Assembly (NCBI RefSeq): GCF_037038585.1
Contig: NW_027288510.1
Coordinates: 1,307,001-1,371,000 of the forward strand
Reading direction: 5' to 3'
Origin: Patagioenas fasciata
Lineage: Eukaryota; Chordata; Aves; Columbiformes; Columbidae
DNA: 64,000 nt
In this document: positions 23,901-38,900 of the stretch, piece after piece
Position numbering within the stretch: position 1 is the first letter of the stretch
Layout: each line of letters starts with the position of its first letter
Program-made: the position numbers and the translations under genes
Notes under the pieces: model-generated
Database searches by the model: none
Told to the model about the DNA's origin: nothing
Seen by the model: the letters and a program-made list of their open reading frames with translations, nothing else

Positions 23901-26900
23901 TATTTAGGTAGCACCACATCTTCTCAAATGTGGCCAACATACTGCCAACAAAAGCCTCTTGCTGTCTCTTGTAATACTTCCACCTATTTCTACGTAATTT
24001 AGAAAACAGACATGCCTTAATAAATCATGTTTCTCCATTGGGAAATCTTCCATACAGAGCAAAAGCATAGAAAACATTGAAACACCTCATGACTCCTACC
24101 CCAAATTTCCCTACATGTAGTGATGAGAAGTCTGTAGCCATTTCTCCACCTCATCCTATTCTCAGCACAACGTGGAGTTTTCTTCACTATGAACTTTCCT
24201 GTTTTTCCACTACTAGAAACTGATTTTGTGCTAGTGAAATATCCTAAATTCTCTTTCATGGAGAAGAAAGATCTTTATTTCTGCCTAAGACCTATGATAA
24301 ACAGCCCAGACCTCCTATAGAACAACCATGTTCACCAAAAGCACTCTTCCAGAAGGAAAAGAATAATTCAGTTCTTTCCTGTTCACCTCCATCTGAGTCT
24401 GCAAAGCCAACAGGGAGATGCTGTGGGCTCTCAACATCAGCATCTGCCTGCTGGGAGCTGAGCAGGTCACCAGCACTTCTTCCAGACCACTGCGTAACAC
24501 ACAACTGCATCACTGCGCGCCCCACGCCAATGAAGGTGAGATTCTCCTAGGATTGACGTCCCCACAGAAAGGGGAAGCTCCCAAAGCAGTCCCAGACAGG
24601 AGCTGCCTCTCTCAATTACAGCAGAGAGGTAGAAAAACTCCCATAGGGGAGATGAGAAATGAGGGAAAGGGACCTGGGGGTCCTGGGGACAGCAGGGTGA
24701 CCATGAGCCAGCACTGGGCCCTTGTGGCCAGGAAGGCCAATGGTACCTGGGGTGGGTTAGAAGGGGGTGGTCAGTAGGTCAGAGAGGTTCTCCTGCCCCT
24801 CTGCTCTGCCCTGGTGAGACCACATCTGGAATATTGTGTCCAGTTGTGGCCCCTCCGTTCCAGAAGGACAGGGAACTGCTGCAGAGAGTCCAGCGCAGCC
24901 ACCAAGATGCTGAAGGGAGTGGAGCATCTCCCGTGTGAGGAAAGGCTGAGGGAGCTGGGGCTCTGGAGCTGGAGAAGAGGAGACTGAGGGGGGACTCATT
25001 CATGTTTACAGATATATAAAGGGGGAGTGTCAGGAGGATGGAGCCAGGCTCTCCTCGGTGACAACCAGTGATAGGACAAGGGGGAATGGGTTCAAACTGG
25101 AACACAGGAGGTTTCACTTAAATTTGAGAAGAAACTTCTTCTCAGTGAGGGTGTCAGAGCCTGGCCCAGGCTGCCCAGGGAGGTTGTGGAGTCTCCTTCT
25201 CTGCAGACATTCAAACCCCCTGGACCCCTTCCTGTGGAACCTCAGCTGGGTGTTCCTGCTCCATGGGGGGATTGCACTGGATGAGCTTTCCAGGTCCCTT
25301 CCAACCCTGACATTCTGGGATTCTGCGTGAGATGCCCAATGCTCTGATGCTTTCAGAGAAGGAAGGGTGGAGGTGGATTTGTCCATCTAATTCTGACTCA
25401 CTGACTCACAAAGAACTACAACCCTCCCTCTCATGAGCTGTGCTGCAAGTGGACGCAGCTTCTCACACACATACAAGCAGGGCCAAACCCTGGGAGGTGC
25501 TAAGTGACTCTGAGAAGCACAGGGCACTCAGCATCCCCCCAGATCACAGAATCATTTTGGGTGGAAGAAACCCTCAGGATCAAGTCCAGCCATACCCTAG
25601 CTCTGGCACTAATCCATGTCCCTAAGAACCTCGTCTAAATGTCTTTTAAACCCCTCCAGGGACGGTGACTCCAGCACTGCCCTGGGCAGCCTGTTCCCAT
25701 GCCCCACAGCCCTTTCTGGGAAGAATTTTTTTACAATATCCAATCTGAACCTCCCCTGGCACAACTTGAGGCCATTAAGCGTATCTTGAGGCCATAAGCT
25801 TATCTCTTTTCAAACCGTAAGTAAACCGTAGAAACTTTTTCTTACATGTAGAAGCTTCTGGTCACAAATCCCCAGCTGCCCCTTCCCAGACCCTGTCCAG
25901 TCTGGAGGGTTCGGACACAACCCCAGCACTTGCTGCGATCCTGCTGCCAGAGCCCGAACGCGCCTGAATCTGCACAAGTTCAGCACCCAGTTCACGAGGA
26001 TAATGTCATTGTGTATTTAATCCTCCTTTAGGAATCATCAGACTTTGAAACTACATTGGGAAGGCTGAGAGTGTATCTATGTACGATACTGCTTGACATT
26101 TACTTTGATTTTACTGCAAATACTTTTGAATAACAGAAAACACCAGGAATTTCTTCTTACTCAACAGAGCATTTCAACACAGTATCTTTGCTTCCTGTGT
26201 TTTTTTTTTCCTCTTCATTTTAAATATCAATCAACTATGTATTTATGATACTCTGTGGGCTGAAATCACCCAGCAGCAGACACAGATAGAAGCAGCGTTA
26301 AAGGTTAGAGGTAAACAACAGCATTTCCAAATACACATGCAAACCTGCTCCATTCCTGTGCTCACATCAATACTGAAAATGGTGGAAAGCCTGAAGAAAG
26401 TGAAAATACTCGCTACCAAAAGACAGAATTAGGACTTTGTTCATCATCCAACACTCGCCTTTTGCTGTGAACGTTTTGACTGGTTTTATGCACCAACCTC
26501 TGAATAAAAGATGCGTCCCAAACAAGGCCAAGCAGAGCTGTGCAGGGGTGGGTGGCAACCCAAGGAAGTCCTGCCTTGGCCACAGCCACTGTCTGACCAC
26601 CAGCTGTCTTACCTCTTCCAGGCTGTGTTCTGCTCTTCCCCTGTAAACAGGCCATCCCAAAGACCTTTGCATGGGGGAAGGAAGAAGTGGCTGACTAGCA
26701 GATGTCTCCTCTGCCTAAAAACAGAGACGTCTCCAAGCCCTCGGTTGTCAACACTGCCACATTTGAATGATCGGTCTGTGGCTCTTTCAACAACAGATGC
26801 TGTTTGCTGGCATCCCAGCTTGGGGAACCAAGCTCAGCAACAAGTTTTGGCTGAGATCCTCAAGAAATGGTTTCCCCCAACCTCACTGTATCCCAGCAGA

Positions 26901-29900
26901 AACAAACCCACTGTTTTTATGGTATCAAGAACATAGCTCTGCTCTGTGCAGTGCTTTCAGAACCATCTGCAAGCATCACCAGGGACAGATGGGACAACAT
27001 ACAGTGTGCGCATTGCCTTTCAGAGACGACAGATGAAGGCCAGCAGTGAAAGAGTTATTGTTAATCCAAGTGAGGGTGGGAGAAAAGGCACTCAAGAAAG
27101 GATAAGCTACAGCTGAGTCCCTAGACAGCATCTTCCACCCTGACATTACTGACAGCTGGAAAATGTGAAGGTGACATAGTGCAAGGCTTACCAGCTGTGG
27201 GTTGGTGCCATTGGAAAGAATATCCAATCAATCTGCTGAAGAAACAAAGTAAAATCTGGGAAAGGCCAATCTTTTCATGTCCAAATATTCAGCCAAAGCC
27301 TTCTCACACAGGGACAACCTGGGGAGAAGAGCAGAAAAATAGAGCCCAGGACAGGCGGGTGAATATCCTTTAATGTGTCGTGCTACAGTTTGGGTTATCG
27401 AGCAGATTCTCCCCTCCCATGGGGAAATGCCAGACATGAGCTGAGCCTGCAGGCTGGTCCTTTACAGCATTTTCCAAATAGATAACAAAGCACATAGTAA
27501 CTCATAGATCTCTCTCCACTCCCAAGGGTCAAACAGACAAAGAGTCAGAGAATCCTCACCAAAAAGCAGAAACACAGGTGGAAGAAGAGGCTAGAAAGGC
27601 TTTGCAGTCTGACTTACTGTTTTAGACAAGCTCTCAACTGCCACAGGTGATTTCACACTAGGATGAAAGTTTCCAAAACTGCTTTTATTCTAATGAGCAC
27701 ATTTTAAAGTCTGATTCAAACCTACTCAGCTTTTTGTGCTTGTGAAGCCTGAAAAGAAACTTGTTTGCTCCGTTCTAAAACGAATCTCTCAGTGTTTACA
27801 TGTTAAACTGCTGCTGAGCTTTCAAAGTTCATAAATAACATGCAGTTAGTCCTCTGTGGGGAACACGGGCCTTATCTGTTTAGGAAGTAAAATTAGATCT
27901 CTATTTTAAATGGATAGTTATTACTGACACAACAGCTATCACGTTAACTTGTTAGGTGTGTTCCAGGTAGAGTAGCTCATATGTTAGGTGAGAACTGTAT
28001 CCATCTCTGGACATTAAGGTCTTTCTCAGGGAGTTTAGTTATACCATCTGTGAAGGGTACACACACAAAGATAATTTTGTTAATTAAAGCACATGGGATC
28101 AGCTCTGCTGCAGATATCCCTGCTTGGACTGCTAAATAGATATTTAAGACACCAAATTTGGGGTGGCAGTGAGGCCACGTGTTATTAAAACCAACTGAGT
28201 GCCTAGCTTTGTATGTGTGCAAATCAATATTCAAGATAAGAGTTTGCACATACGCAAAGCCAGAATCCACCTTGGGGGCTTCAGGGTGATGGATCATGAA
28301 TAAAAAGACTCAATGTGTGAATGCAAAGAACGCACAGTCCAGAAGGAAAGCCTTGGAGCACAGGTTAAACCAACTTATTAGAGCTGATCCCAGTCTCTGA
28401 CAAAATCCTGGGACTGAAGTTGTACCTACCTACTCTGAATGTCCTCCAGTTGTTGGGACAGACCTGGTTTATTGGTGGCCTCAACCACATTTGGGGTTTT
28501 CTGAGTTTCACAGGCCAGTTCTTTAAAGTCCGCATCAATCACTTCAAAGCGTTTGGAGTCCTAAAAAGCAACACAAACATGCTCATGGTAAAACATGGAT
28601 TTTGTGCTAAAGGTCTCCATCCTCTGGGTGCTGTCTTTGGGTTGAGGGGAAAACCTTCTGTCCAGTGCAGACAGGGACCCCTCCACCATTCCAGAATGGC
28701 TCTTCCACTGACTTGCCTGAAACTAGTCTTCAAACAGGCACTTGCCTTCTTGTCACTGTATCCCAAAGGGGTTGTGGATAAAGTGCTCCATGCAGGAGGC
28801 AATGTCTAGGACCAACCATTTTCATGGGATTTAATTCCCCTTGGAAAACCTCATAAATCTCTCTCTCCCATGTCCAGGTGAAGTACCAAGTTTCCCTGGC
28901 TGCAGCAGCAGGAGATGCTCCCACACCGTGGAAAGGCCACCAGCCTCATGTGAGTGCACTCCTCCCCTCCTGCTACAGCACAGGAATCCCAACACCCATC
29001 CACAAAACAGGTATGACGACTCTTGTAGAGGAGAGCCCTTCCTTGCCTTCAATGAGGGTATGGAAACCCCACGTCAGCACCGGAGGCCCACGTCAACAAT
29101 TATGCTCCATATCTAACAGGGACTCTGAATTTCTGGAGCTAAACACTGAAGAATAAAGCAAGCTATGTTCAAAACATCTCTGCTCCTCCCTTCTTCCCAG
29201 GTCAGGCCTCCTAAGTGAGGCGGGACACTGAACAAGTGTTCCAAGCAGTCCAGGTAACACTTCCACGCTACCCTGTGTTCAGCCCCAGGAGCAAGGCTCC
29301 ATCTGGAAGGTTGAGCCCTCCCTACACTCACGCCACAGATCCAGCTCCAGGTGAGCATCCCACAGCCTGTCAGCACATCCCCCCAGCCCTGGATGCATCC
29401 TGAGGGTGCTCAGCTACAGAGACTTTGAGCTTCAGTCTTTCTTTTACAGAAGAGAAGCTGCTGACTGAGCCACCTGTGTCCCTGGAGCCAAGAGGGCCCC
29501 GTGTCCTGGTGCATCCAGCACAGCACGGCCAGCCGGGCAGGGAGGGGATTGTCCCGCTCTGCTCTGTGCTGGGGCGGCCTCACCTGCAGCATTCACTGTG
29601 TGCAGGGCTGGGGACACAGGAGAAAAGGAGATAAAGCTACTGGAGGGTGTCCAGAGGAGGGACATGAACTTGGTGAAGGGTTCGGAGGGGAAACCGTATG
29701 AGGAGCGGCTGAAGTCCCTGGGTTTGCTCAGCTGGAGCAGAGGAGACTGAGGGCAGAGCTCATGGGGCTGCAGGTTCCTCAGCAGGAGCAGGAGGGGCAG
29801 GGCTGAGCTCTTCTCTGTGACAGTGACAGAACCCCAGGGAATGGCAGCAGATGTGCCAGGGAGGGCAGTGGGACATGAGGAAAAGGTTCTTCACCCAGAG

Positions 29901-32900
29901 GTGCTGGACACTGAACAGGCTCCCAGGGAGGGGTCACAGCCCCAGCCTGACAGTGTTCAAGGAGAGACTGGGCAATGTCCTCAGACACACGGGGTGAATT
30001 GTGGGGTGTCCTGTGCAGGGACAGGAGTTGGACTTGACAATCCTGATGGGTCCTTCCAAGTCAGGACATCCTATGGTTCTATGGTTCATACCACTGCCAG
30101 ACAGCTACTGAGATGCAGACAGCTGCCCAGCAGGATGCAAATGTAAATCATGATGCAATTTCATACATGACATTAGATAGCTCCTGGATATTAAGAGCTT
30201 GCTGGCACATGGTACAGCCTCAGGGCACTGGTTATCAGCACCTGTATATATTGCCCAGTGAGCGAGGTGTGCCCAGATTCACAGAATCATTTAGCTGGAG
30301 GAGACCATTGAGATCACTGAGTCCAACCATAACCTAAATCTAGTACTAAACCATGTTCCTCATCTATACATCTTCCAGGGATGGTGACTCCAGCACTGCC
30401 CTGGGCAGCCGTTCCAATGCCCCACAGCCCTTTGGGGAAGAAATTGTTCCCCAGATCCAACCTCAACCTCCCCTGGCGCAACTTGAGGCCGTTTCCTCTG
30501 CTCCTGGCGCTTGTTCCTGGGGAGCAGAGCCCGACCCCCCCTGGCTCCAAGCTCCTTTCAGGCAGTTCAGAGATCAGAAGGTCTCCCCTCAGCTCCTGTT
30601 CTCCAGCTGAACCCCCCAGGTCCCTCAGCCGCTCCCATCACACTTGTGCTCCAGCCCCTCACCAGCTCCATTCCCTTCTCTCAACTTGCTCCAGCACCAC
30701 AAGGGCTTTCTTGGTGTGAGGGGCCAAAAACTGCCCCCAGGACACTCAGCACAGCGTGCTCTCTGAAGCAGATGGAGGAACAGTCCAAGCAGAGCAGAGT
30801 GCAGGGTTGGAGACAGAACAGTGTGTTGTCCAGGGGTCAATGGGCTGCGCACATCCCCTCGTGGGTGCTCGTCCCACAGTGGTGCTGTCAGCGATGCTGC
30901 TCGTGAACAGGGACGGGGGTCACACAGCCAACTGTGGGTCACTCGTGAGTGAAAGGCAGGTTCCTCCACAGGGCTGCGAGTGGTCCAGCGGGGCCAGGAA
31001 CAAGCTTGGAAGATTTTCTAAATAATCAAGAGAATAGGGAATAAGACTGGAAGCTGGACTCAAAGACAGCCCTGAGGAGGTCACAACCCTGAGGAGGGCA
31101 TCAATGACAACTCTGCTCAATTTTCTGAAGCTGAAGTGGGAGAAGAGCTGCTCTCCTGCTGCACCAGCACTGGAGGCAGGGAAGCGGATACTGCAAAGCT
31201 GCCTGGTCCAGCTCTGATTTGACAATTTGCACCATCTGAGTAATTATCTCCGTCTTCTCCCCTCCAAGGAAAGAGGGAACATGCCTGTATCACTGAAGGA
31301 AGCCAGCAGCCTCCTGCTCAGCCTCCAGGAACTCTGCATCTGCTGTGCAATGGTGGAGGGGAGGAAAAACAGTTTCTCAGCAGGGTTCAGGCACAACCAA
31401 CAGTACAAAAACATCCTGGGGCAACACTGGGGAAACTGCTGTAGCATTAAGGGAGCCTCCAAGAAAGCAATGCAGCAAGAGAACAGTCCTGCTTGGGGGA
31501 ACACGGCAATATAGACAACCTTCTTCTGTGTAATGGAGGCTCTTCTTCAACGCTTTCCACACAGGAAAAATAGGATTTGGGATTTCATACCTTAGGAAGC
31601 TGTGCCCGTATATCTTCTGAGCCTATGAATATGCTCTCCAAGTGAGACCACGTACGCTGCACTTCGAACCAGAGAGAAATGACGGAATCTGTTGTGGACA
31701 GCTTCCTCTGCCATATGGACACTTCCTCCAAGAAGAAAGCAATACATTTGGATGTCATTAAATTCTGCAGCTGCACCTGGTTGTCTTCTAAAGTTTCTAT
31801 GAGTTCCTCGTCTGACTTCAGCAACGGGATGTTCGTCCGGGGGCGAGGCTCATACTGAAACTCCATGGTGCTCCAAGTCATTTTTAGCTCCTTCAGGACT
31901 TTCTCCATACTCATTTCTCGTACCGCTTTGTCCACAATGCCACGAACCTCATCCTCAAAGTTATGGAGGTTGAGCTTCAGGAGGTCAGCCAGCGCGGTGT
32001 CCGAGTCCATCACAAACCTCACACCCGTCACCTGCATCAGCTGATTCCAGTGCCTTTCCCTAATGGCGGGATTTTGAAGTTCTGCCACAGCTTTCAGGGC
32101 CGTCAGCATGTTCTTCACCTTGCTGTCCAGCCCAGTGAAAGCATCCCACGCCCTCACCTCCTTATCCAAATTCCGAATCTCTCTTGCAAACTTTTTACAC
32201 TCCAGATCCATGTTTTCCACGTTAATATCCGCCCATTTGGTGGTCTGCCAGTCATCAAGGCAAGTGCCCACAAGGGAGATCATATCCCAGAGCTCTTTGA
32301 GAAGACACAGCTCCTTTCGGCACTGCTTCAGTTGTTTATAGTCTGGCACTATGACTTCAAACAGACCAGCTGATTCATAAATCGAGGTCATGGCTGACTC
32401 CATTTGTTTAATCTCAATGTGCTTTGTATCCAGCAGTTGATAAGGCTTTTTGGTGTCAAACCTAGAAAGAAATGTTTATTCTTCATAAGTGATATTGTAA
32501 CAACTTCTAAAGAAAACATAAAACAAATGGTGCCTCTGAGACACAAAGCAGACATGATACATCTATAGTACCCATTGATGGTGCAGCCACATGGCACTGC
32601 TGACAACCCCTTTAAGCAATATTGTGCACTCAGCATCCAGATTGAATCTCTTGCTAACACCTTACAGTGTTTGCAGGGACAAAACACCCAGGGCATAACA
32701 GATACAACACCGTGAGCAGGTAGGAAATGTATGCAAGGGTTCAAGAACACATCCTCAGGACACTCCGAGATGATCCCATGAAGCTTTTCTTCCTCAGGGC
32801 TTCTCTGATGTTATAATTTCACTGTACCTGAATGGTGCTTCTTTCCGAAATCGCTCTCTGAATCTGTGTTGCTCAACATCAAACGCCGCACAGCTCTTGC

Positions 32901-35900
32901 GCACAACTGTCATTTCGTTCGCCTGCAGAGGAGCCACATGCTGCTTCACAGCTATCGCCAGCTTCTTTATATTGTTCCATTTTTCTGGCAGCTCCTGCAA
33001 GCAAAATTTAAATGACGGTAGGCAGTATTTGCTATTTGATATAAGATGTGACTGATCTGTTTATGGACAATCACAGAACAGGAAAAGCAACAGATTCCAT
33101 GCCTAAAACTGCAAGGAAGTTTTGTTGTGATGCAAAAGCTAAACACAATTTGGGATAAAACTTATCAGTTATCCACAATTTTGAAGACGAATGAAGACTG
33201 AGACTTTAAAACTGACTGCTCTGATTGCAAAAACATGTTAAATAACTTCAGAAGAAGGGTCCCAGACCAGATCCTGGGCTCCCAGGATGGCTCAGTGGTT
33301 GAGAGAGCACAGTTCTCCTGACACCGAGCCCAGCGGGACCCAGAGCTGGCTGGAGGCAGGAGGGTGGGCTGAGGATGCAAGTTCATCAGATCGTCCGGCT
33401 TCCCAGAGCTAATTAAGAAACAGAGCCTGGGAAATTTCCAGCCAGCTCTTAGAGCAGAAGATATTATGCCAGAAGGACTTCTACAGAGCTTTCTGGGGCA
33501 AATCCCTCCAGCCTGCCTGTATAATATTAGTACTAAATAAGACAGTTTCTTTCTCAGGACTGCATCCAAGCTGCTGGTGCACAGCACTGCTAACAATCCA
33601 CCCTTTGCACCTGGGATTTTATTTAGAAAGAGATTTGATTTCTTCTCTTCTCACTAGACTTCTCGAGCCAAATCCTCACCCCAGACAGTGACACCAGCCA
33701 GGGCTCTGCTGTCCTCAAGTCCCACAGCTTTGCTCTCCCACTTCCCCAGGTACTGTGCCAGCCTACAGGAAAGACTTTGGGCTTCTTTTCATCCCAGTGC
33801 ACATAGTTGAGAAGACTAATGGAGATGCACCAACACTATGCAAAGAAGCGAAATAACCTGGAGGCAGCAGAGGCGGCCAGAGCAGGGCCAGTCCCTCCTG
33901 AGGGGTCTCTTTCTGGCACTTCATGTTCCAGTCTCTGTAGAAATCACTATCCATGACCATAGCAGGGCACACATGGAGCTGCTTCCTTGTCCTTCTCATA
34001 CAAACTATCAGCTCCAGCCCATCCATCTTCATGGCCATGGAGGGAGCGGTACCTGGAGGAACTTACTTTGGTTTTCCTACTGTGTACAGCAGTGAATGAA
34101 TTATTCAACTATGTGTTGCTGTCACTTGCCAGAAAGAACGAAACTGTTTTGTTATCTCCTCCATCTGAATGGCTGCCCTGCATACCTCATTTCTTCTGTC
34201 AGAAAAATAAATCAGTTGTTCAAATCTACACGCACAAACAGGCACCAAGCAAGCAGCTCTTGGGCAGAGGAATCAGCAGAGCTGGGTTCCCCATAGCACC
34301 ATTTTTTATGCTGAACTGAAGCTGCTGTAGCAGCCAAAACATTCATTTAATGCAGCTCTTCTGTTTTTCAGGGTGTCTGTAGGAATCCAGTTATCTTTAG
34401 GACCCTTACCCGTGTCAGATTTGGTGATACAACCATCCGTGGATCACGGCTGCACCAGCAGAAAACTGGGGGATTGCTAAACCCCGCTCAGGTCCCATCC
34501 AAGCCTGCAGCAGAGGGAGGAACTTCTCCCCAAAAAGCTCTGCCTTAAACCTGGTGTCCTACACAGAGCCCTCTGCACACAACGCCCCGTGACTAAGGGG
34601 TATCCATCAGTATGCAGCCACACGCTCCTCCACCGTAACATGGTGACTGCTGCCAGTTCCCCAAGGCTGGCTGGGCATCCCACAGGCTTTTCCAGCCTTC
34701 ACCTCATGGTCCCCTGTCCAGAAATGAGAAGAATTCCCCAAAGAAAAATTGATTCATCAGGGCCAGATGTGGAAAGGTGCTGAAATACTTTCATAACGTG
34801 CTCCCAGTGATGTCCTTTGGGTCAAGCAGATTGGGTGTTATAGACCTAGTGGAGGACTGAAGTCCTATGAGAAGGCGACTCCTCTGCCAACATTATCCTT
34901 CCCATCTCCACAGTTGCCAAGAACTGGCTTATTTAAAAATAATTATAATTCAAACTAATTAACAGATGTATTTGAAAATGCATTAATTTTTTTCAAGAGT
35001 AATCGCTGAGAGTTGGAGCAGGCAATTCTATGTTTTTCATACATAACAAAAGGCTTAATCTCTGCTTTAAAAGAAAAACCTCAATATAACTCCAAAATTT
35101 AGAGCTATTAAGGCACATCCCACAATAGTAAAATACTATCCACTGAGGCCCTCTAATGACAGGGAGTGCAATGCTCTTAAGCTCATACTCTTTGACGCTG
35201 GCTACTTGGCAAACCGCCGTGTCCACCGCAGCTTTTCACCCACCTCCAGTTGCTTATAGACTTCCTCCGGCAGCTCTTGCTCATACGTCTTCAGCAGTTC
35301 GACGGTTTGCTTCAGGGGCTCGAACATGGCATCGGTGACACTGTGCCTTTCCTTAACGGCCAGGAGATGCCCCATGATCTCCACCAAACCATCATAATCG
35401 CCTTTTTCAACCTTTTTGCTCAAACCTTTGTCAGCAGTTTTTATGAACTCGTCCAGGTCAGACAAGCTGTAGAACACAAAACAGGAAAGCACCAAATGAG
35501 AGCAGTTCCTACCGGAATCATCCAGGCAGCTGGACTGGCACGGAGAGGGAAAGGCCTGGCTAACTCTGCCCATCACATGGCAACATGCTGAGGGCATCAG
35601 AACCACAGTTCATGCTCACAGGGATCCATAGATGTGGTACAGCTTCCTGTGAGGAACGGATAAATGGGTTGGGACTTCACAGGTTGGAGAAAAGGCATTT
35701 GAGGAGCACAAGTCTTACGAGGAGCAGCTGAGGGAGCTGGGGCTGTTCAGCCTGGAGAACAGGAGATGAGGGGAGACCTGATCTCTGCAACTGTCTGAAA
35801 GGAGGTTGGAGCATGGAGGGGGTTGGTCTCTTCTCTCAGGTAGCAAGTGATAAGATAAAATGGCCTCAAATTTCTCCAGGGGAGGTTCAGATTGGGTATT

Positions 35901-38900
35901 AGGAAAAAAATTATTCACAGAAATGGCTGTCGGGCCTTGGAACAGGCTGCCCTGGGCAGTGGTGGAGTCACCATCCCTGGAGGGGTTGGATAGACATATA
36001 GATGAGGTTCTCAGGGACATGGGGTAGCGCCAGAGTTAGGTTATGGTTGGACTCTGTGATCTTGATGGTCTCTTCCAACCAAACAGATTCTATGACTCTA
36101 TCCTATGATTCTATAAGGGAGACCTGTGAGCTCGGGTCTGTGGTCTGAAGAGAGTGAATTTGAAAGGACAGTTTTCATGTCATCTCTTCCAATACAAGAA
36201 TTCAACAAATGAACCTGGTAGGTTGTAAAGCTACAACAAACAGGGATTCTTCTTCGCACGCTGCCTTATTTCAGAGGGTAAGTCTCTGCTGCAGAAGGAT
36301 GCAGATGTTAAAAATTCACAGCGGTTCAGAAAAGCAACCGAACATTTGTGGGAGAAAAAAAAATCCATCCAGGTCTTTAGATACAAAGGTACAACCCATG
36401 ACTCTCAAAGTCCTCAGGTATGAATGGTTAGAGACAAGGAGACTATTTGGGGGAAGTTTCCCTACCTGCTTCTTGATCTCACCAGCTGCTGGACACTGTT
36501 AGCAGAGCTTGATGGGCTCCTGGATCTTTGGTCCTTTCCATTCTTCCCTTCTCAAAACGCTTACTTTTGAAGTGCCCGCTTAAATTCTGTGGATGCTGCT
36601 GGACCAAAACATAGCCCTAAACACTTCACCTATTAAAGACTAAACTGCTGAGTCAGGAGCTCTTAATAAGAACTCCTAAATGCCTGTTCTAACCTATGCA
36701 AAAACCTCTTTGCACAGGAATTATCGTGCTGAAAAGAACACAAGAGATCACAGCAGCCACCACACGCAGCAGCCTTCACTAGTACATATGTCTGTAAATA
36801 TTTCTTCGTAAGCATCCAAGCCCTGTGGCATCCTTCAGCTGCTACTACTCAAATAAATCACCTAACACATCATCCTGCAGAGACCAGGCGGCTGAGCAGC
36901 TATTCAGAGCAGGGAACACATGTTAATTCAAAACTTACATCCAAAGCTCCTCCTTTTTGTAACCTTGAAACTGCCTCCCCATGACTGCTCATGCCAGGCA
37001 ACCCAAATTACTTTTTTTACAAAGAGTGCACTCAAAAGAGCACTGCATTTAGAAACGGAGCAAGTATCTCATGGCATTAATGCAGCTTTACTGATGGCAA
37101 ATTCAACAAAATAAGCATAGAGCCCTAGAAGAGATTAGATTAGTTGGACCAGGATGAACAGACAAACAGACATCCTGTCCAACACCACACAGTAGGTCGT
37201 AGGAGCATCAGCTCGCAGGATGTCGATGGTACCGAGTTCGTGGAACTGTTTGCACTTTACACACTCAGCTGGACCAGCTGCTCCCAGCAGAGACGAGGGG
37301 ATGAAAGTTAGCAGAGATGCGATGGAGCTGGCAGGGGGTGTGTGCCCCCTCCTCTTGCTCCTGTATTAGCCTTTTGCTTATCAGTGTGAAATGATAAAGC
37401 CCAGCCAACACAAGAGAAACCCACTTTGGTTCTGGGAAGAAGAGGTAGAACGGTTCCTACCTGTGCATGACGTGGTCCATGAGATGCTGCTTGAACACCA
37501 AGCTCCACCGTTTAATCACATTCAGCAGAGATGCTTTGAAAGGCCGAGCATCAACTTTCATCCAACTCTGGAAAATGCTGATGGGCTCGATGCGATTCAC
37601 CTCCTCATAGATCTTCTCGTAGGAGTCAATCTGCTCTCGGAACTGCTGCAGCGTGGGAGGTGACTCAGGGACCCCGTTCTCTGCATGGGCCTCGATTTCT
37701 GCCGCAGTGAGAATGTGCCCGTAGAGGAGGAACTGGCGGAAGAACTCCTTTCTGTCCTCCCCGTACAGGTAGGAGCAGTGGTCGAAGGCACTGCGGTAAT
37801 CACAGCAGGCCGCCATCACGGCCTGCACACGCCCCATCAGCTCATGGCGCATGTCGGCCAGGTCAGCCATGTCCTCCGTGTCAGCCTGGAGAGAAGAGGA
37901 GAGGAGCTCGCAGTGATGCGGGGGCAGCGTGGCACCTCCTCACTGCCACACAGCGTGAGGGAGCTCCACAGCCACGGACCTGGTAGTGGAGGAAGCCGCT
38001 GTGCTCAGCCAGCCTGGGCACCAGCGATGAGATCCGGTAGATGTCGCTGAGAAGACCTTCCACCACGTCGTAGAAGCCATCGTTTGTGCCAGGGTCCAAG
38101 GAGGGTTGAAATATCAAATCTGGGATCACCAAATCCAGCTGCACCTCAAACAGGGGAGGAAGCCCTGCCTTGGGATCTGGTAGGGAAGAACAGAGGTGCC
38201 AGGTTATTTTTGAAGGGGAGAAAAGTGATCTAGAGCCACCACTAACATCCCACCACAAGACACACACATGCCCCACAGGGACACCAGGCAGGTGGGACAC
38301 CCACTCGCTGGGTCCAGTGACATTGTGTCTGCATACAACGCAGAGGGGAGGCTGCCAAACCAGCTGGTGTTCTGGTACCCACAGGAGATACTGGAGAACA
38401 GATGAGACACAAGTGATTTAAGGACCGGAAAAATGCTGTGGAGGGAAGCCTTAAAGAGACCAGGCTCTTCAGCTAATCAAAAGGGAGTCTGAGAGCTGAA
38501 CAATTACAGCGCATAAGTACTGAAAGAGGAGAAAAACAACAGGAACCAAGAGGCTCTTTAATTTAGTGGAGAAAGGCATGAAAAAATAAAACACCAACTG
38601 GTTTCACAAATGTGAAATTATGTGCTTGTTTTTAACAAGATGGTGAGGAACTGGATGCAATTCTCCAGCTCAGTGTGCCTCCACATCCAGGAGGGAAGCG
38701 TTCTGAAGATGTGCTTTAGCTGGACACAGCTGCTCTCAGCAGAGTGACCCTCCGTGGCAGCCTTAGGCAGGAGCTCTGCTTTGGTGACCCCTCTCCTCAC
38801 TCCTCAGTGATGGAGGTTTTTCTTTCATGTCTTTCATCCACAGAACCAACTCTTGAGACTCTCCACAAACGAAAGGTTGTGTCACCTTGATGCTTTGTGC

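Noticed and set aside
27228-27230. Selenocysteine recoding of the in-frame TGA
   Set aside because: Dynein heavy chains are not selenoproteins, the family residue is leucine, and no SECIS-like element could be judged from this window.
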